Assembly (NCBI RefSeq): GCF_900185725.1 | Contig: NZ_FYAU01000026.1 | Span: forward strand, 124,001 to 188,000 | DNA from: Stappia sp. TSB10P1A | GTDB taxonomy: Bacteria > Pseudomonadota > Alphaproteobacteria > Rhizobiales > Stappiaceae | DNA: 64,000 nucleotides | Reading direction: 5' to 3' | Shown here: positions 7,917 through 16,442 of the stretch, one piece after another | How positions within the stretch are numbered: position 1 is the stretch's first letter | Layout of the letters: each line of letters begins with the position of its first letter | Program-made: the position numbers and the translations under genes | The notes under the pieces: generated by a model | The model's database searches: none | The model's input: only the letters and a program-made list of their open reading frames with translations | What the model was told of the DNA's origin: nothing

Positions 7917-8789
7917 TCAGCTCCGCGCCACGGTGCTGGCCAGGGTCTGGCCGGAGAGCTTCAACCCGATCCACACGACAAGCGAGGTGAAGGCGAGCAG
8001 CAGGAAGCCGAAGGCGGCGCCCGACTCCCAATTGTAGCGGGTGATGAACTGGTCGTAGATCTGCTCGGTGAACCAGCTCGAATTCTTGCCGCCGAGCAGG
8101 ATCGGCGTCAGGTAGCTGCCGGCCGTCAACATGAAGGTGACGATGCAGCCCGAGACGATGCCCGGCATCGCGTAAGGAATGATGATCCGCCGCAGCACGG
8201 TGAAGCCGCTGCCGCCGAGATTGTAACCGGCCTCGATCATCGCATTGTCCATGCCGTCGAGGGTGGAGACCAGCGGCACGATCATGAACAGGATCACCGT
8301 ATAGACGAGGCCCATCACCACGGTGGCGTCGGTGTAGAGAAACTCCACCGGCCCGCCGGCCAGCCCGCTCCATTGCAGCAGCGTCGAGACGACGCCGGTC
8401 TCGCGCAGCAGCAGGATCCAGCCGAAGGCACGGATCAGATCGCTGACCCACAGCGGAATGAGGATGATCAGGAACAGCGCGCCGCGGGTGCGGTGGCCGG
8501 CGATCTTGGCGATGTAATAGGCGACCGGAAAGCCGATCAGCAGCGCCAGCACGGTGACCAGCAGCGACATCGAGCCGGTGCGCATCAACGTGTTCCAGTA
8601 GATCGGCTCCTGGGCGAAGGCGATGTAGTTGCCCAGCCCGTATTCGTAGACGCGCGGCGCCACCTTCTCGCGCAGCGACAGGACGATCATGCCCATGTGC
8701 GGCAGCGCGATCAGCAGCACGATCCACAGGGTGAAGGGCGCGAACAGCAGGATCAGCGACAGGCGCCGGATGTCGCGGCCGCTGCTCAT
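7917..8789 (-). CDS. Pot-type ABC transporter permease (PotB-like)
   Basis: A 290-residue permease opening with a short basic N-terminus and the hydrophobic LSLILLFAPFTLWIVLLIALP, six membrane spans in total, and the EAA loop EAGYNLGGSGFTVLRRIIIP at about residues 196-215. Its start overlaps the end of the ATPase gene by four bases (ATGA), which suggests coupled translation, and it ends 4 bases before its partner permease. The two would form the transmembrane heterodimer of the importer. Confidence 0.9.
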   Translation of the reverse strand: MSSGRDIRRLSLILLFAPFTLWIVLLIALPHMGMIVLSLREKVAPRVYEYGLGNYIAFAQEPIYWNTLMRTGSMSLLVTVLALLIGFPVAYYIAKIAGHRTRGALFLIILIPLWVSDLIRAFGWILLLRETGVVSTLLQWSGLAGGPVEFLYTDATVVMGLVYTVILFMIVPLVSTLDGMDNAMIEAGYNLGGSGFTVLRRIIIPYAMPGIVSGCIVTFMLTAGSYLTPILLGGKNSSWFTEQIYDQFITRYNWESGAAFGFLLLAFTSLVVWIGLKLSGQTLASTVARS

Positions 8790-9964
8790 GCCGAGGCCCC
8801 GGCCGCGACTTCCGCGGCAAAGCAGCGGGTCTGGGCGCGCGGCCAGGTCAGCCGCACCGCCTCGCCGGGGCGCAGGTCCCCGGCCCCGCCGGTCAAGGTC
8901 ACGTCCGCCTCGATCAGGCAGTCCCGCGGCCCGCGCACCAGCACCCGGCTGTTGGCGCCGTTGAACAGCAGGCTGTCGACCGCGCCCTCAAGCACATTGT
9001 CGCCCTCGGCCGGGACCGCCGATCCCGCCTGCGCCAGCCGCTCGGCATGGACGAATTCGGGCCGCACGAAGAGCTCCACCCGGCCATGGTCGGCGAGCGG
9101 CGCGCGGCCCGCCACCGTGCCGACCAGCACCAGCCCGTCGCCGGTCTCCACCTTGACCTCGTCGCCGGAGCGCGACAGCACGCGGGCGGACCAGCGGTTG
9201 CTGTCGCCGACGAAGCCGGCGACGAAGGCGGTGTCCGGGTTGTGGTAAAGCGCCTGCGGGGTGCCGATCTGGTCGAAGCGGCCATTGTTCATGATCGCCA
9301 CATAGTCCGACATCACCAGCGCCTCGGACTGGTCGTGGGTGATGTAGATGAAGGTGGTGTTGAACTGGTGCTGCAGCAGCTTCAGCTCGATCTTCATCGC
9401 CTCGCGCAGCTTGAGATCGAGCGCGCCGAGCGGCTCGTCGAGCAGCAGCACGTCCGGGTCGAGCACCATGCAGCGGGCGATGGCGATGCGCTGCTTCTGG
9501 CCGCCGGAAAGCTGGTGGATCTCGCGGTTCGCCACGTCCGGCAGGGCGATGCGCTGGAGCACGTCCTTGACCTTGCGGTCGATCTCGGCCTTGCCCACCC
9601 GCTGGCAGCGCAGGCCATAGGCGATGTTCTCGTAGACATTCATCATCGGGAACAGCGCCAGGTGCTGGAACACCATCTTGACGTTGCGCCGGTTCGGCGG
9701 CGTCTTCAGCACCGACTTGCCCTTGATGCGGATGTCGCCGGCGGACGGTTCCTCGAAGCCGGCGATCATGCGCATCAACGTCGTCTTGCCGCAGCCCGAC
9801 GGCCCGAGGATCGAGAAGAAGCAGCCCGAGGGGATCTCGAAGCTGACGTCGCGCACCGCGCGCACCGAGCCGTAGGACTTGGAGACGCCGAGACATTCCA
9901 GGTCGTTGATGGCGAGGTCATTGACGGCAGGGTCGTTGGTGGCGAGGTCGTGGATGGCTGTCAT
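8786..9964 (-). CDS. Pot-type ABC transporter ATP-binding protein (PotA-like)
   Basis: A 392-residue ATPase: Walker A GPSGCGKTT, Q-loop FQHLALFP, signature LSGGQKQRIA, Walker B VLLLDEPLGALD, switch His in ITHDQSEA, and a C-terminal TOBE-like regulatory domain (from about residue 260). The start at 9964 was chosen because the upstream in-frame extension is low-complexity. The N-terminus holds four five-residue repeats of the form (H/N)D-x-A-x, see the repeat at 9893-9952. It is separated from the binding-protein gene by 185 bases that contain a hairpin. Confidence 0.93.
   Translation of the reverse strand: MTAIHDLATNDPAVNDLAINDLECLGVSKSYGSVRAVRDVSFEIPSGCFFSILGPSGCGKTTLMRMIAGFEEPSAGDIRIKGKSVLKTPPNRRNVKMVFQHLALFPMMNVYENIAYGLRCQRVGKAEIDRKVKDVLQRIALPDVANREIHQLSGGQKQRIAIARCMVLDPDVLLLDEPLGALDLKLREAMKIELKLLQHQFNTTFIYITHDQSEALVMSDYVAIMNNGRFDQIGTPQALYHNPDTAFVAGFVGDSNRWSARVLSRSGDEVKVETGDGLVLVGTVAGRAPLADHGRVELFVRPEFVHAERLAQAGSAVPAEGDNVLEGAVDSLLFNGANSRVLVRGPRDCLIEADVTLTGGAGDLRPGEAVRLTWPRAQTRCFAAEVAAGASA
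9893..9952 (-). repeat. Four 15-bp repeats in the ATPase N-terminus
   Basis: The units encode HDLAT, NDPAV, NDLAI and NDLEC. The array precedes the ATPase core and adds a short acidic leader not usual in PotA proteins. Confidence 0.6.
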
Positions 9965-10083
9965 TGCGCGGGGCTCGCTCGCGGGGGCTCGGGCGGGCCA
10001 CCCGCGAGGGGGCGGCACCACGGATCATCGGCAGGGTGGATCGGCGGGACCGGCCCGGCAAGGCGTTTCGGCGCGGCCGGCAG

Positions 10084-10110
10084 GATCCGGCGCGGCGGGC
10101 GCGCCGGATC
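10084..10110 (-). promoter_or_regulatory. Intra-operon hairpin between binding-protein and ATPase genes
   Basis: A perfect 11-bp GC-rich inverted repeat (10084-10094 with 10100-10110) with a 5-base loop and no T-run, inside the 185-base gap. It probably stabilises the upstream message or attenuates read-through, so that binding protein is made in excess. Confidence 0.55.
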
Positions 10111-10149
10111 GCGGTCGTCGGCCGGGCCCTCACGTCGGAGGGCGCCCCG

Positions 10150-11220
10150 TCAGTTGGACGTCGCCGCCTGGATCTTCTCCAGGGTCTTGCCTTCCATGTC
10201 CTCGACGCCGGGAGGAATGTTGGCGAAGAACTTGAGGTTGTCGATGTCGGCCGGCGTGAACGCCGCCTTCACCGCCGCCTGCTTGTCCGCCGGCAGCAGC
10301 TCCTGCGCCCCCTTGATCGAGGCGAGCGCGCCGGTGCTGGCCGACATCATCGTCACGATCTCCGGCTGCAGCACGAAGTTGATCCACTTGTAGGCGGCCT
10401 CGTCCGCCGCGCCCTTGCGCGGGATCGCGAACGTGTCGATCCAGGCGAGCGCGCCGGTCTCCGGCGGCACGAAGACGATGTTCTGGTTCTCGCTGTAGAG
10501 CTTGAAGGCGGTCGAGTCCCAGGTCTCCGAGGCGACGATCTCGCCCGACAGCATCATCGCCGAGAGGTCGTCGCCGCCCTTCCAATAGGCCTTGATGTTG
10601 TCCTTGCAGGTGATCAGCTTGTCGGCGACCTTGTCGAGCAGTTCCTGGTACTTGCCGAGATCCGCATAGGTCGCGAACGGGTCCTCGCCCATGGCGAAGG
10701 CGGTGCCGAGCAGGATGGTGCGGCGCAGCCGCATCGAGGTCCGGCCCTTGTATTGCGGGTCGCACAGGTCGGCCCAGCTCTTCAGGTCCGGCGCCTTGGT
10801 CTTGTCGACCATCAGGCCCGAAGTGCCCCACTGATGCGGCACCGCATAGACATTGCCGTCGATGGTGGTGTTGGCCTTGACGCCGTCGAGCAGCTTCGGC
10901 TCCATGTTCGACGTGTCGATCTTCGACAGATCAAGCGGCTTGTAGATGTCGTATTCCATCTGCACCGCATAGATGCGGTCATGGCTCGGCTGGGCGAGAT
11001 CGAAGCCGGCGCCGCCCGTCGCCCGCAGCTTGGCGATCATTTCCTCATTGTTGGAGAAGGTCACCTCGACCTTGATGTCCGGATATTTCTCCTCGAACAG
11101 CCGGATCACCTCTTCCGGCGCGTAGGATCCCCAGGTCAGCAGGCGCAGCGTCTCGGCGCTGGCCACCCCCGAGACGAGGGTGGCGACCAGCGCCCCCGCC
11201 AGTGTTGCTTTCAAACGCAT
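10150..11220 (-). CDS. Pot-type ABC transporter periplasmic binding protein (PotD-like)
   Basis: A 356-residue secreted protein. The signal peptide MRLKATLAGALVATLVSGVASA is cleaved before ETLRLLTWGSY, the usual start of mature PotD-type proteins (TLRLLTWGxY). The later stretches LRATGGAGFDLAQPSHDRIY and AVPHQWGTSGLMVDKTK are also family-typical. It is the first gene of the importer/flavoenzyme operon. A MocR half-site lies at 11339-11349, about 120 bases upstream of the start, see that entry. Confidence 0.9.
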   Translation of the reverse strand: MRLKATLAGALVATLVSGVASAETLRLLTWGSYAPEEVIRLFEEKYPDIKVEVTFSNNEEMIAKLRATGGAGFDLAQPSHDRIYAVQMEYDIYKPLDLSKIDTSNMEPKLLDGVKANTTIDGNVYAVPHQWGTSGLMVDKTKAPDLKSWADLCDPQYKGRTSMRLRRTILLGTAFAMGEDPFATYADLGKYQELLDKVADKLITCKDNIKAYWKGGDDLSAMMLSGEIVASETWDSTAFKLYSENQNIVFVPPETGALAWIDTFAIPRKGAADEAAYKWINFVLQPEIVTMMSASTGALASIKGAQELLPADKQAAVKAAFTPADIDNLKFFANIPPGVEDMEGKTLEKIQAATSN

Positions 11221-11315
11221 GTCCAGGACCTCCCGTTGAAACCGCGTGGTGCGGAGGCCGCCTCTGTTTTTCGGCCACCGGCAAAAAGCTTAGAGAGGTA
11301 TTGGCCTGTGTCATA

Positions 11316-11349
11316 TATCCATTATCGAGTTTTGGAGAGGTCCAATTTG
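11316..11349 (-). promoter_or_regulatory. Candidate MocR operator upstream of the Pot-type operon
   Basis: On the minus strand, CAAATTGGACC (11349-11339) is identical over 11 bases to the site in front of the divergent operon at 12889-12899. A weaker partner, ATAATGGATA (11325-11316), follows 23 bases on. Shared half-sites suggest that one MocR regulator controls both operons. Confidence 0.5.
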
Positions 11350-11365
11350 CCGATCCGCCCCCGCC

Positions 11366-12844
11366 TCATCCGGCGCCCGGAAACCCCGACAGCGCCTCGG
11401 CCGCGCGGCGGATCTCCAGCGGCGTGGCGCTGCCGAAACCGAGCACCACCCCGCGCGCGGCGATCGGCGTCAGGCAGTAGCGGCCGATCGGCGCCATGAC
11501 GACGCCGCGCGCGCCCGCGAAGGCCACCGCCCGCTCCTCGCTGGCGCCCGGCGGCAGCAGGCCGATGGTGTGGAAGCCGCCGGAGGTCGGCTGCACGTCG
11601 AGCCGGCCGGCAAACGGCGCGAAGGCTGTGACCAGCGCCGCGTGCCGCTCCTCGTAGACCTGCCGCATCGCCCGGATATGCGTGGCGAACAGCCCCTCCT
11701 CCATGAAGTCCGCGATGATCGCCTGCGGCGCCGTCGGCACGCCGCTGAGCCAGGAGACGCTCATCTGCGAGAAGGTCTCGACCAGCCCCTTCGGCGACAG
11801 GATGAAGCCGACGCGCAGCGAGGGAAACAGCGACTTGGAGAAGGTGCCGACATAGATCACCCGTTCCTGGGTGTCGATGCTCTTGAGCGGCGGCTGCGGC
11901 GGGTTGGAATAAGTGAACTCGCCGTCGTAATCGTCCTCCACGATCAGCGCGTCGCTGTCCTCCGCCGCCTGCAACAGCTCCAGCCGGCGGGCAAGGCTCA
12001 TCACATGGCCGAGCGGCTGCTGATGCGAGGGCGTGACGAAGGCAAGGCGGAAATGCGGGGCGCGGTCGAGCCCGTCGGCGACCACCAGCCCCTGGTCGTC
12101 GATGGCGACCGGCACCAGATCCGCGCCATTGGCGACGAGGGCATTGCGCGCGCCGATGGCGCCGGGATTCTCGAACCACACCCGGTCGCCCGGATTGAGC
12201 AGCAGGCTGCTGATCAGCGAGAAGGCCTGCTGCGCGCCGCCAACCACGAAGATCTGCTCCGGATCGCATTTGATGCCGCGCAGCGCGTTGAGATGGGTGG
12301 CGATCGCCGCGCGCAGCCGCGGCAGGCCGAACGGGTCGCCATAGCCCATCACCTCCTGCCGCTCGGCGCGCCAGTGGCGGGCCGACAGCCGTGCCCAATG
12401 CGCCATCGGAAAGGCGTCGAGCGCCGGCAGCGCCGTGACGAAGGGCAGCATGCGATGCGGCAGGCGGCCGCGCGGGGCGAAATGCCGGGTGGCATGGCGG
12501 CTGGCATGGGACAGGCGCGGCTGGGCGACGACGCCGCGCTCGTCGCTGCCCGCCGGCCGGGCGACGCGCTGGCCCTGCAGCGCGGTCGCCACATAGGTGC
12601 CCGCCCCCACCCGCGCCTCCAGCAGGCCCTCGGCGATCAGCCGGTCGATGGCATTGCTCACCGTGGTGCGCGACAGGTCGAGTTCGGCGGCCAGCGTGCG
12701 GCTCGCCGGCAGCCGCTCCCCCGCCTTGACCCCGCCGGTGAGGATGATGTCGCGCAGCGCCATGTAGAGCTGGACGCTGATCCCGCGCCCGGCCGAGCGG
12801 TCGATGCGGATCGAGGAGAGCAGCGCTCCCGCCTGTGTCTTCAT
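11366..12844 (-). CDS. MocR/PdxR-type GntR-aminotransferase regulator
   Basis: A 492-residue fusion. An N-terminal GntR winged helix (about 20-85; AGERLPASRTLAAELDLSRT, then NAIDRLIAEGLLE) is joined by a long linker to a fold-type I aminotransferase-like domain. Key parts of the latter are the PLP Asp in IVEDDYDGEF and the PLP lysine in GTFSKSLFPSLRVGF. MocR proteins use a pyridoxal-phosphate ligand complex as effector and bind direct repeats. The start at 12844 gives a normal N-terminus; the open frame continues upstream but would run through the operator. It lies between two operons that share its likely half-sites. Confidence 0.93.
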   Translation of the reverse strand: MKTQAGALLSSIRIDRSAGRGISVQLYMALRDIILTGGVKAGERLPASRTLAAELDLSRTTVSNAIDRLIAEGLLEARVGAGTYVATALQGQRVARPAGSDERGVVAQPRLSHASRHATRHFAPRGRLPHRMLPFVTALPALDAFPMAHWARLSARHWRAERQEVMGYGDPFGLPRLRAAIATHLNALRGIKCDPEQIFVVGGAQQAFSLISSLLLNPGDRVWFENPGAIGARNALVANGADLVPVAIDDQGLVVADGLDRAPHFRLAFVTPSHQQPLGHVMSLARRLELLQAAEDSDALIVEDDYDGEFTYSNPPQPPLKSIDTQERVIYVGTFSKSLFPSLRVGFILSPKGLVETFSQMSVSWLSGVPTAPQAIIADFMEEGLFATHIRAMRQVYEERHAALVTAFAPFAGRLDVQPTSGGFHTIGLLPPGASEERAVAFAGARGVVMAPIGRYCLTPIAARGVVLGFGSATPLEIRRAAEALSGFPGAG

Positions 12845-12888
12845 GCCCGCGTCCTCTTCCGCGACCCGATCCGCGAGCGCGTGCTCGC

Positions 12889-12921
12889 CAAATTGGACCG
12901 GCCAAATCCTCAAAATGGACC
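12889..12921 (+). promoter_or_regulatory. Candidate MocR operator with direct repeats
   Basis: Direct repeats AAATTGGACC (12890-12899) and AAAATGGACC (12912-12921) start 22 bp apart, two helical turns, as expected for MocR dimers. They lie between the divergent starts of the regulator (12844) and the enolase-family gene (12999). The first repeat is also part of an imperfect palindrome, ATTGGACCGGCCAAAT. Confidence 0.6.
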
Positions 12922-12998
12922 TTATCTCCAAGCCAATCGACAATAAAGTGCGAGGCGCAACAGACCGCCTGCCGGCCGCCCGTTCCCCGAGGACTTCC

Positions 12999-14105
12999 AT
13001 GAAGATTGCCAGGATCGAGAGTTTCACCGACCGTTTCGTCTGCTTCGTGCGGGTGACGACGGACAGCGGCGCCAGCGGCTGGGGCCAGGTCGCCCCCTAC
13101 AATGCCGACATCACCGCGCAGGTGCTGCACCGGCAGGTCGCCCCGCATGCGCTGGGAGCGGATGCGCTCGACATTGCCGGCCTTGTCGACATCATCCCCG
13201 AGCGCGAGCACAAGTTTCCCGGCTCCTATGTCTCGCGCGCCATCGGCGGGCTCGACACCGCGCTGTGGGACCTGCGCGGCAAGCTGGAGGGCAAGCCGGT
13301 CTGCGCGCTGATCGGCGGCACGCCGGGCCGCATCCGCACCTATGCCTCGTCGATGAAGCGCGACATCACCCCCGCCGACGAGGCCGAGCGGTTCCTGCGG
13401 CTGCGCGACCGTTTCGGCTTCGATGCCTTCAAGTTCCGCGTCGGCGCCGAGTGCGGCCGCGACATCGACGAATGGCCGGGCCGCACCGAGGAGATCGTGC
13501 CGACGATCCGCAAGGCGCTCGGCGACGGGGCGACGCTGCTGGTCGATGCCAATTCCGGCTTCTCGCCGGCGCGTGCCATCGAGGTCGGCCACATGCTTCA
13601 GGACAATGGCGTCGTCCACTACGAGGAGCCCTGCCCCTATTGGAACTACGAGCAGACCCGCCAGGTGCGCGAGGCGCTGGATCTCGATGTCACGGGCGGC
13701 GAACAGGACTGCTCGCTGGTCGACTGGCGGCGGATGATCGAGGGCCATGTGGTCGACGTCATCCAGCCGGACATCTGCTATCTCGGCGGGCTGCTGCGCA
13801 CGCTGAAAGTGGCGGAGATCGCCGCCGTGAACGGCATCCCCTGCACGCCGCATGCGGCGAACCTTTCGCTCGTTACGCTGTTCACCATGCATATGCTGCG
13901 GGCGATCCCCAATGCCGGCCCCTATCTGGAATTCTCCATCGAGGGCGAGGACTATTATCCCTGGCAGGAGGGGCTGTTCGTCGCCTCGCCCTATACGATC
14001 ACCGAGGGCCATGCGGAAGTGACCGACGCGCCCGGCTGGGGCGCGGACATCTCTCCCGAATGGCTGGCGAAAAGCAGCTATCAGGACAGCCGGCTGGAGA
14101 CATGA
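12999..14105 (+). CDS. Mandelate racemase/muconate lactonizing-type enolase-superfamily enzyme
   Basis: A 368-residue enzyme with the capping domain (1-120) and a barrel that carries the expected residues: basic FKFRVG, metal ligands Asp in LLVDANSGF, Glu in HYEEPCP and Glu in GGEQDC, and a His/Asp dyad from QPDICYLGG and TPHAANLS. Such enzymes abstract a proton alpha to a carboxylate and act as sugar-acid dehydratases, racemases or betaine epimerases. The gene heads an operon with an aldehyde dehydrogenase (4-base overlap) and diverges from the MocR gene. Alternative starts further upstream would overlap the operator. Confidence 0.88.
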   Translation: MKIARIESFTDRFVCFVRVTTDSGASGWGQVAPYNADITAQVLHRQVAPHALGADALDIAGLVDIIPEREHKFPGSYVSRAIGGLDTALWDLRGKLEGKPVCALIGGTPGRIRTYASSMKRDITPADEAERFLRLRDRFGFDAFKFRVGAECGRDIDEWPGRTEEIVPTIRKALGDGATLLVDANSGFSPARAIEVGHMLQDNGVVHYEEPCPYWNYEQTRQVREALDLDVTGGEQDCSLVDWRRMIEGHVVDVIQPDICYLGGLLRTLKVAEIAAVNGIPCTPHAANLSLVTLFTMHMLRAIPNAGPYLEFSIEGEDYYPWQEGLFVASPYTITEGHAEVTDAPGWGADISPEWLAKSSYQDSRLET

Positions 14106-15595
14106 CGATGACCACAAGCGACCTTCTCGGCGAGGTGAAGCGTACCGGCACCCTGCCCGGCCTGCCGGACGGGCTCTATCTCGACGGCAGCTTTCAGGCC
14201 GCGCGCGCAGGCCGGCGGATGGAGAGCTTCGATCCGGGCACCGGCGAGGCCTTCGCCGAGTTCGCAAGGGGCGATGCGGCGGATGTCGAGGCGGCGGTGG
14301 CAAGCGCCGCCCACGCCTTCAAGAGCGTGTGGCGCGACACCGCCCCGGCCGCGCGCGGCCGCATCCTGGCGCGCGCCGCGCAGATGATCCTCGCCGAGGG
14401 CGAACGGCTCGCCATCGCCGAATGCCTCGACAGCGGCAAGCGGCTCAGCGAGGCCGAGGGCGATGTGCGCGGGGCCGCACGCGCCTTCGAATATTACGCC
14501 GGCGCCTGCGACAAGCTGGAGGGGCGCAGCTTCCCGCTCGGGCCCGACTATCTCGGCTATTCGCTGGCCGAGCCGGTCGGCGTCGCCGCCCATATCATCC
14601 CCTGGAACTATCCGCTGTCGACGGCCGCGCGCGGGTTCGCCCCCGCCCTTGCCGCCGGTTGCACGGTGGTCGCCAAGCCGGCGGAGCAGACGCCCTTCAC
14701 CGCGCTGATGCTGGCCGATATCCTGACCCGCGCCGGCCTGCCCGCCGGCGTCTGCAACGTCGTCACCGGCACCGGCGCGGAGGCCGGGGCACCGCTGGTC
14801 GCCCACCCGCTGGTCGATCACATCACCTTCACCGGCTCGGTCGCGACCGGAAAGAACGTGATGAAATCGGCCGCCGATCACGTCACCCGGGTGGTGCTTG
14901 AACTCGGCGGCAAGTCGCCGGTGATCGTGCTGGACGACTGCGACCGCGAGCAGGCGCTGGACGGGGTGATGGGCGCGATCTTCGAGAATGCCGGGCAGAT
15001 CTGTTCGGCCGGCTCGCGCCTCGTGATCCAGCGCGGCATCGCCGACGGCTTCCTTGCGGAACTCGTCGCGCGCACGCGCCGGCTGACGCTGGGCCACGGC
15101 TTACGCAACCCGGACATGGGGCCGGTCAACTCGGCCGAGCACCTTGCCAAGATCGCCGGTTTCCTCGACCGGGCACGGGCGCGCGGAGCCGAGATCCTGA
15201 CCGGCGGCGGCACCGCCACCGATCCGCAGACCGGCAAGGGCTGGTTCTTCGAGCCGACCATCGTCGCGGACCGCCCCGCCGCCGACGAACTGGTGCAGGA
15301 GGAGATCTTCGGCCCGGTGCTGACCGTGCAACTGGCGGACGATGCCGACCACGCGCTGGAGCTCGCCAACGGCACGCCCTTCGGCCTCGTCGCCGGCATC
15401 TACACCCGCGACCACGGCACGGCGCATCGCCTGGCCCGCCGGCTCGACGCGGGCCAGGTCTATATCAACGAGTATTTCGCCGGCGGCATCGAGGTGCCGT
15501 TCGGCGGCACCAAGCTCTCCGGCTTCGGCCGCGAGAAGGGGCTGGAGGGCCTCCTCGGCTATTGCCGGACCAAGAGCGTCGCCGCGAGGCTGTGA
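14102..15595 (+). CDS. NAD(P)-dependent aldehyde dehydrogenase
   Basis: A 497-residue ALDH. The motifs are PWNYPLSTAARGFAPALAAG (cofactor side), GSVATGKNVM, catalytic Glu in VLELGGKSP and catalytic Cys in ENAGQICSAGSR, and EEIFGPVL near the C-terminus. It would oxidise an aldehyde to the acid. The start ATG overlaps the stop of the enolase-family gene (ATGA); a second ATG lies two codons later. It most probably takes the aldehyde made by the GMC dehydrogenase or the amine oxidase of the neighbouring operon under the same MocR regulator. Confidence 0.93.
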   Translation: MTMTTSDLLGEVKRTGTLPGLPDGLYLDGSFQAARAGRRMESFDPGTGEAFAEFARGDAADVEAAVASAAHAFKSVWRDTAPAARGRILARAAQMILAEGERLAIAECLDSGKRLSEAEGDVRGAARAFEYYAGACDKLEGRSFPLGPDYLGYSLAEPVGVAAHIIPWNYPLSTAARGFAPALAAGCTVVAKPAEQTPFTALMLADILTRAGLPAGVCNVVTGTGAEAGAPLVAHPLVDHITFTGSVATGKNVMKSAADHVTRVVLELGGKSPVIVLDDCDREQALDGVMGAIFENAGQICSAGSRLVIQRGIADGFLAELVARTRRLTLGHGLRNPDMGPVNSAEHLAKIAGFLDRARARGAEILTGGGTATDPQTGKGWFFEPTIVADRPAADELVQEEIFGPVLTVQLADDADHALELANGTPFGLVAGIYTRDHGTAHRLARRLDAGQVYINEYFAGGIEVPFGGTKLSGFGREKGLEGLLGYCRTKSVAARL

Positions 15596-15605
15596 GCCTT
15601 GCAGC

Positions 15606-16415
15606 TCAGACGCCGAGGAACGGGTAGGGTCCGTCGAAGCGGCCGACCGGGATCCAGTGGCTGAGCAGAACGCCGCCGCGCAGCTCGTGCAGCATCATCG
15701 CGCCCGGCTCCACCGTCAGGCTGTTGCCGGCATCGGCGCGCTGGTCCAGCGTCACCGCATGCGAAGTGCCGGGGCAGACCTGGCAGATGCGCCCGTCGAC
15801 AAGACCGGCGATGGACCGGTGCAGGTGACCGCAGACGATGCGCACCTCACCGCGATAGCCGGCGATCGCGGCCCGCAACTCGCGCGCATTGTGCAGGTTG
15901 TTGGCGTCCATCGCGGCGATGCCCGAGGCGATCGGCGGATGGTGCAGGCCGAGCAGTACCGGCTTGTCGCCGAGGCTGGCGAGACGCGCCGACAGGCGGG
16001 CGAGGCTCTCCGCCGCCAGCGCCCCATGCGGCCGCCCCTCGACCAGCGTGTCGAGGCAGATCACCGCGAGATCGTCGAACTCGGCCTCCCAGTCGATGGG
16101 CCCGCCCGCCGGCATCCAGCCGCTGGCGGCAAGGCTCTCGCGCATCGGCTCGCGGGCATCGTGATTGCCCGGCACCGCGCGCCAGGGCAGGTGCAGCGGC
16201 GCCATGATCTCCTGGAAGCGGCGGTACTCCTCACCCGTGCCGTGCTCGGTCACGTCGCCGGTGACGATGACCATGTCGACCGGGCCGATGGCCGGCAGCC
16301 AGCGGTTGATGGTGGCGACCGTCTCGGCGAGCGCTGCGGCGGTGTCGACCTTCTCATAGGCGAGCTGGCCTTCCGGAACGATATGGATGTCTGAAATCTG
16401 GATGATCTTGGTCAT
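15606..16415 (-). CDS. Calcineurin-like phosphodiesterase (GpdQ/CpdA-like)
   Basis: A 269-residue metallophosphoesterase with all metal-binding blocks: ISDIHIV, VTGDVTEHG, VPGNHDAREP, LGLHHPP and VCGHLHRS. Members such as GpdQ hydrolyse glycerophosphodiesters and cyclic nucleotides. It is the last gene of the LacI-led importer operon, 27 bases after the ATPase gene. That position suggests the importer brings in a phosphodiester (for example a glycerophosphodiester) that this enzyme opens in the cytoplasm. The substrate link is inference from context. Confidence 0.88.
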   Translation of the reverse strand: MTKIIQISDIHIVPEGQLAYEKVDTAAALAETVATINRWLPAIGPVDMVIVTGDVTEHGTGEEYRRFQEIMAPLHLPWRAVPGNHDAREPMRESLAASGWMPAGGPIDWEAEFDDLAVICLDTLVEGRPHGALAAESLARLSARLASLGDKPVLLGLHHPPIASGIAAMDANNLHNARELRAAIAGYRGEVRIVCGHLHRSIAGLVDGRICQVCPGTSHAVTLDQRADAGNSLTVEPGAMMLHELRGGVLLSHWIPVGRFDGPYPFLGV

Positions 16416-16442
16416 GCGAAAAACAAGGCCCTGAGCTGGGAG

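Noticed and set aside
11322-14303. A 993-codon open frame on the minus strand, and other long frames such as 5424-7580, 22474-24477, 34088-36031 and 48944-51331
   Set aside because: They are antisense or out-of-frame shadows of recognised genes in very GC-rich DNA, with Arg/Ala/Gly-rich translations and no domain.
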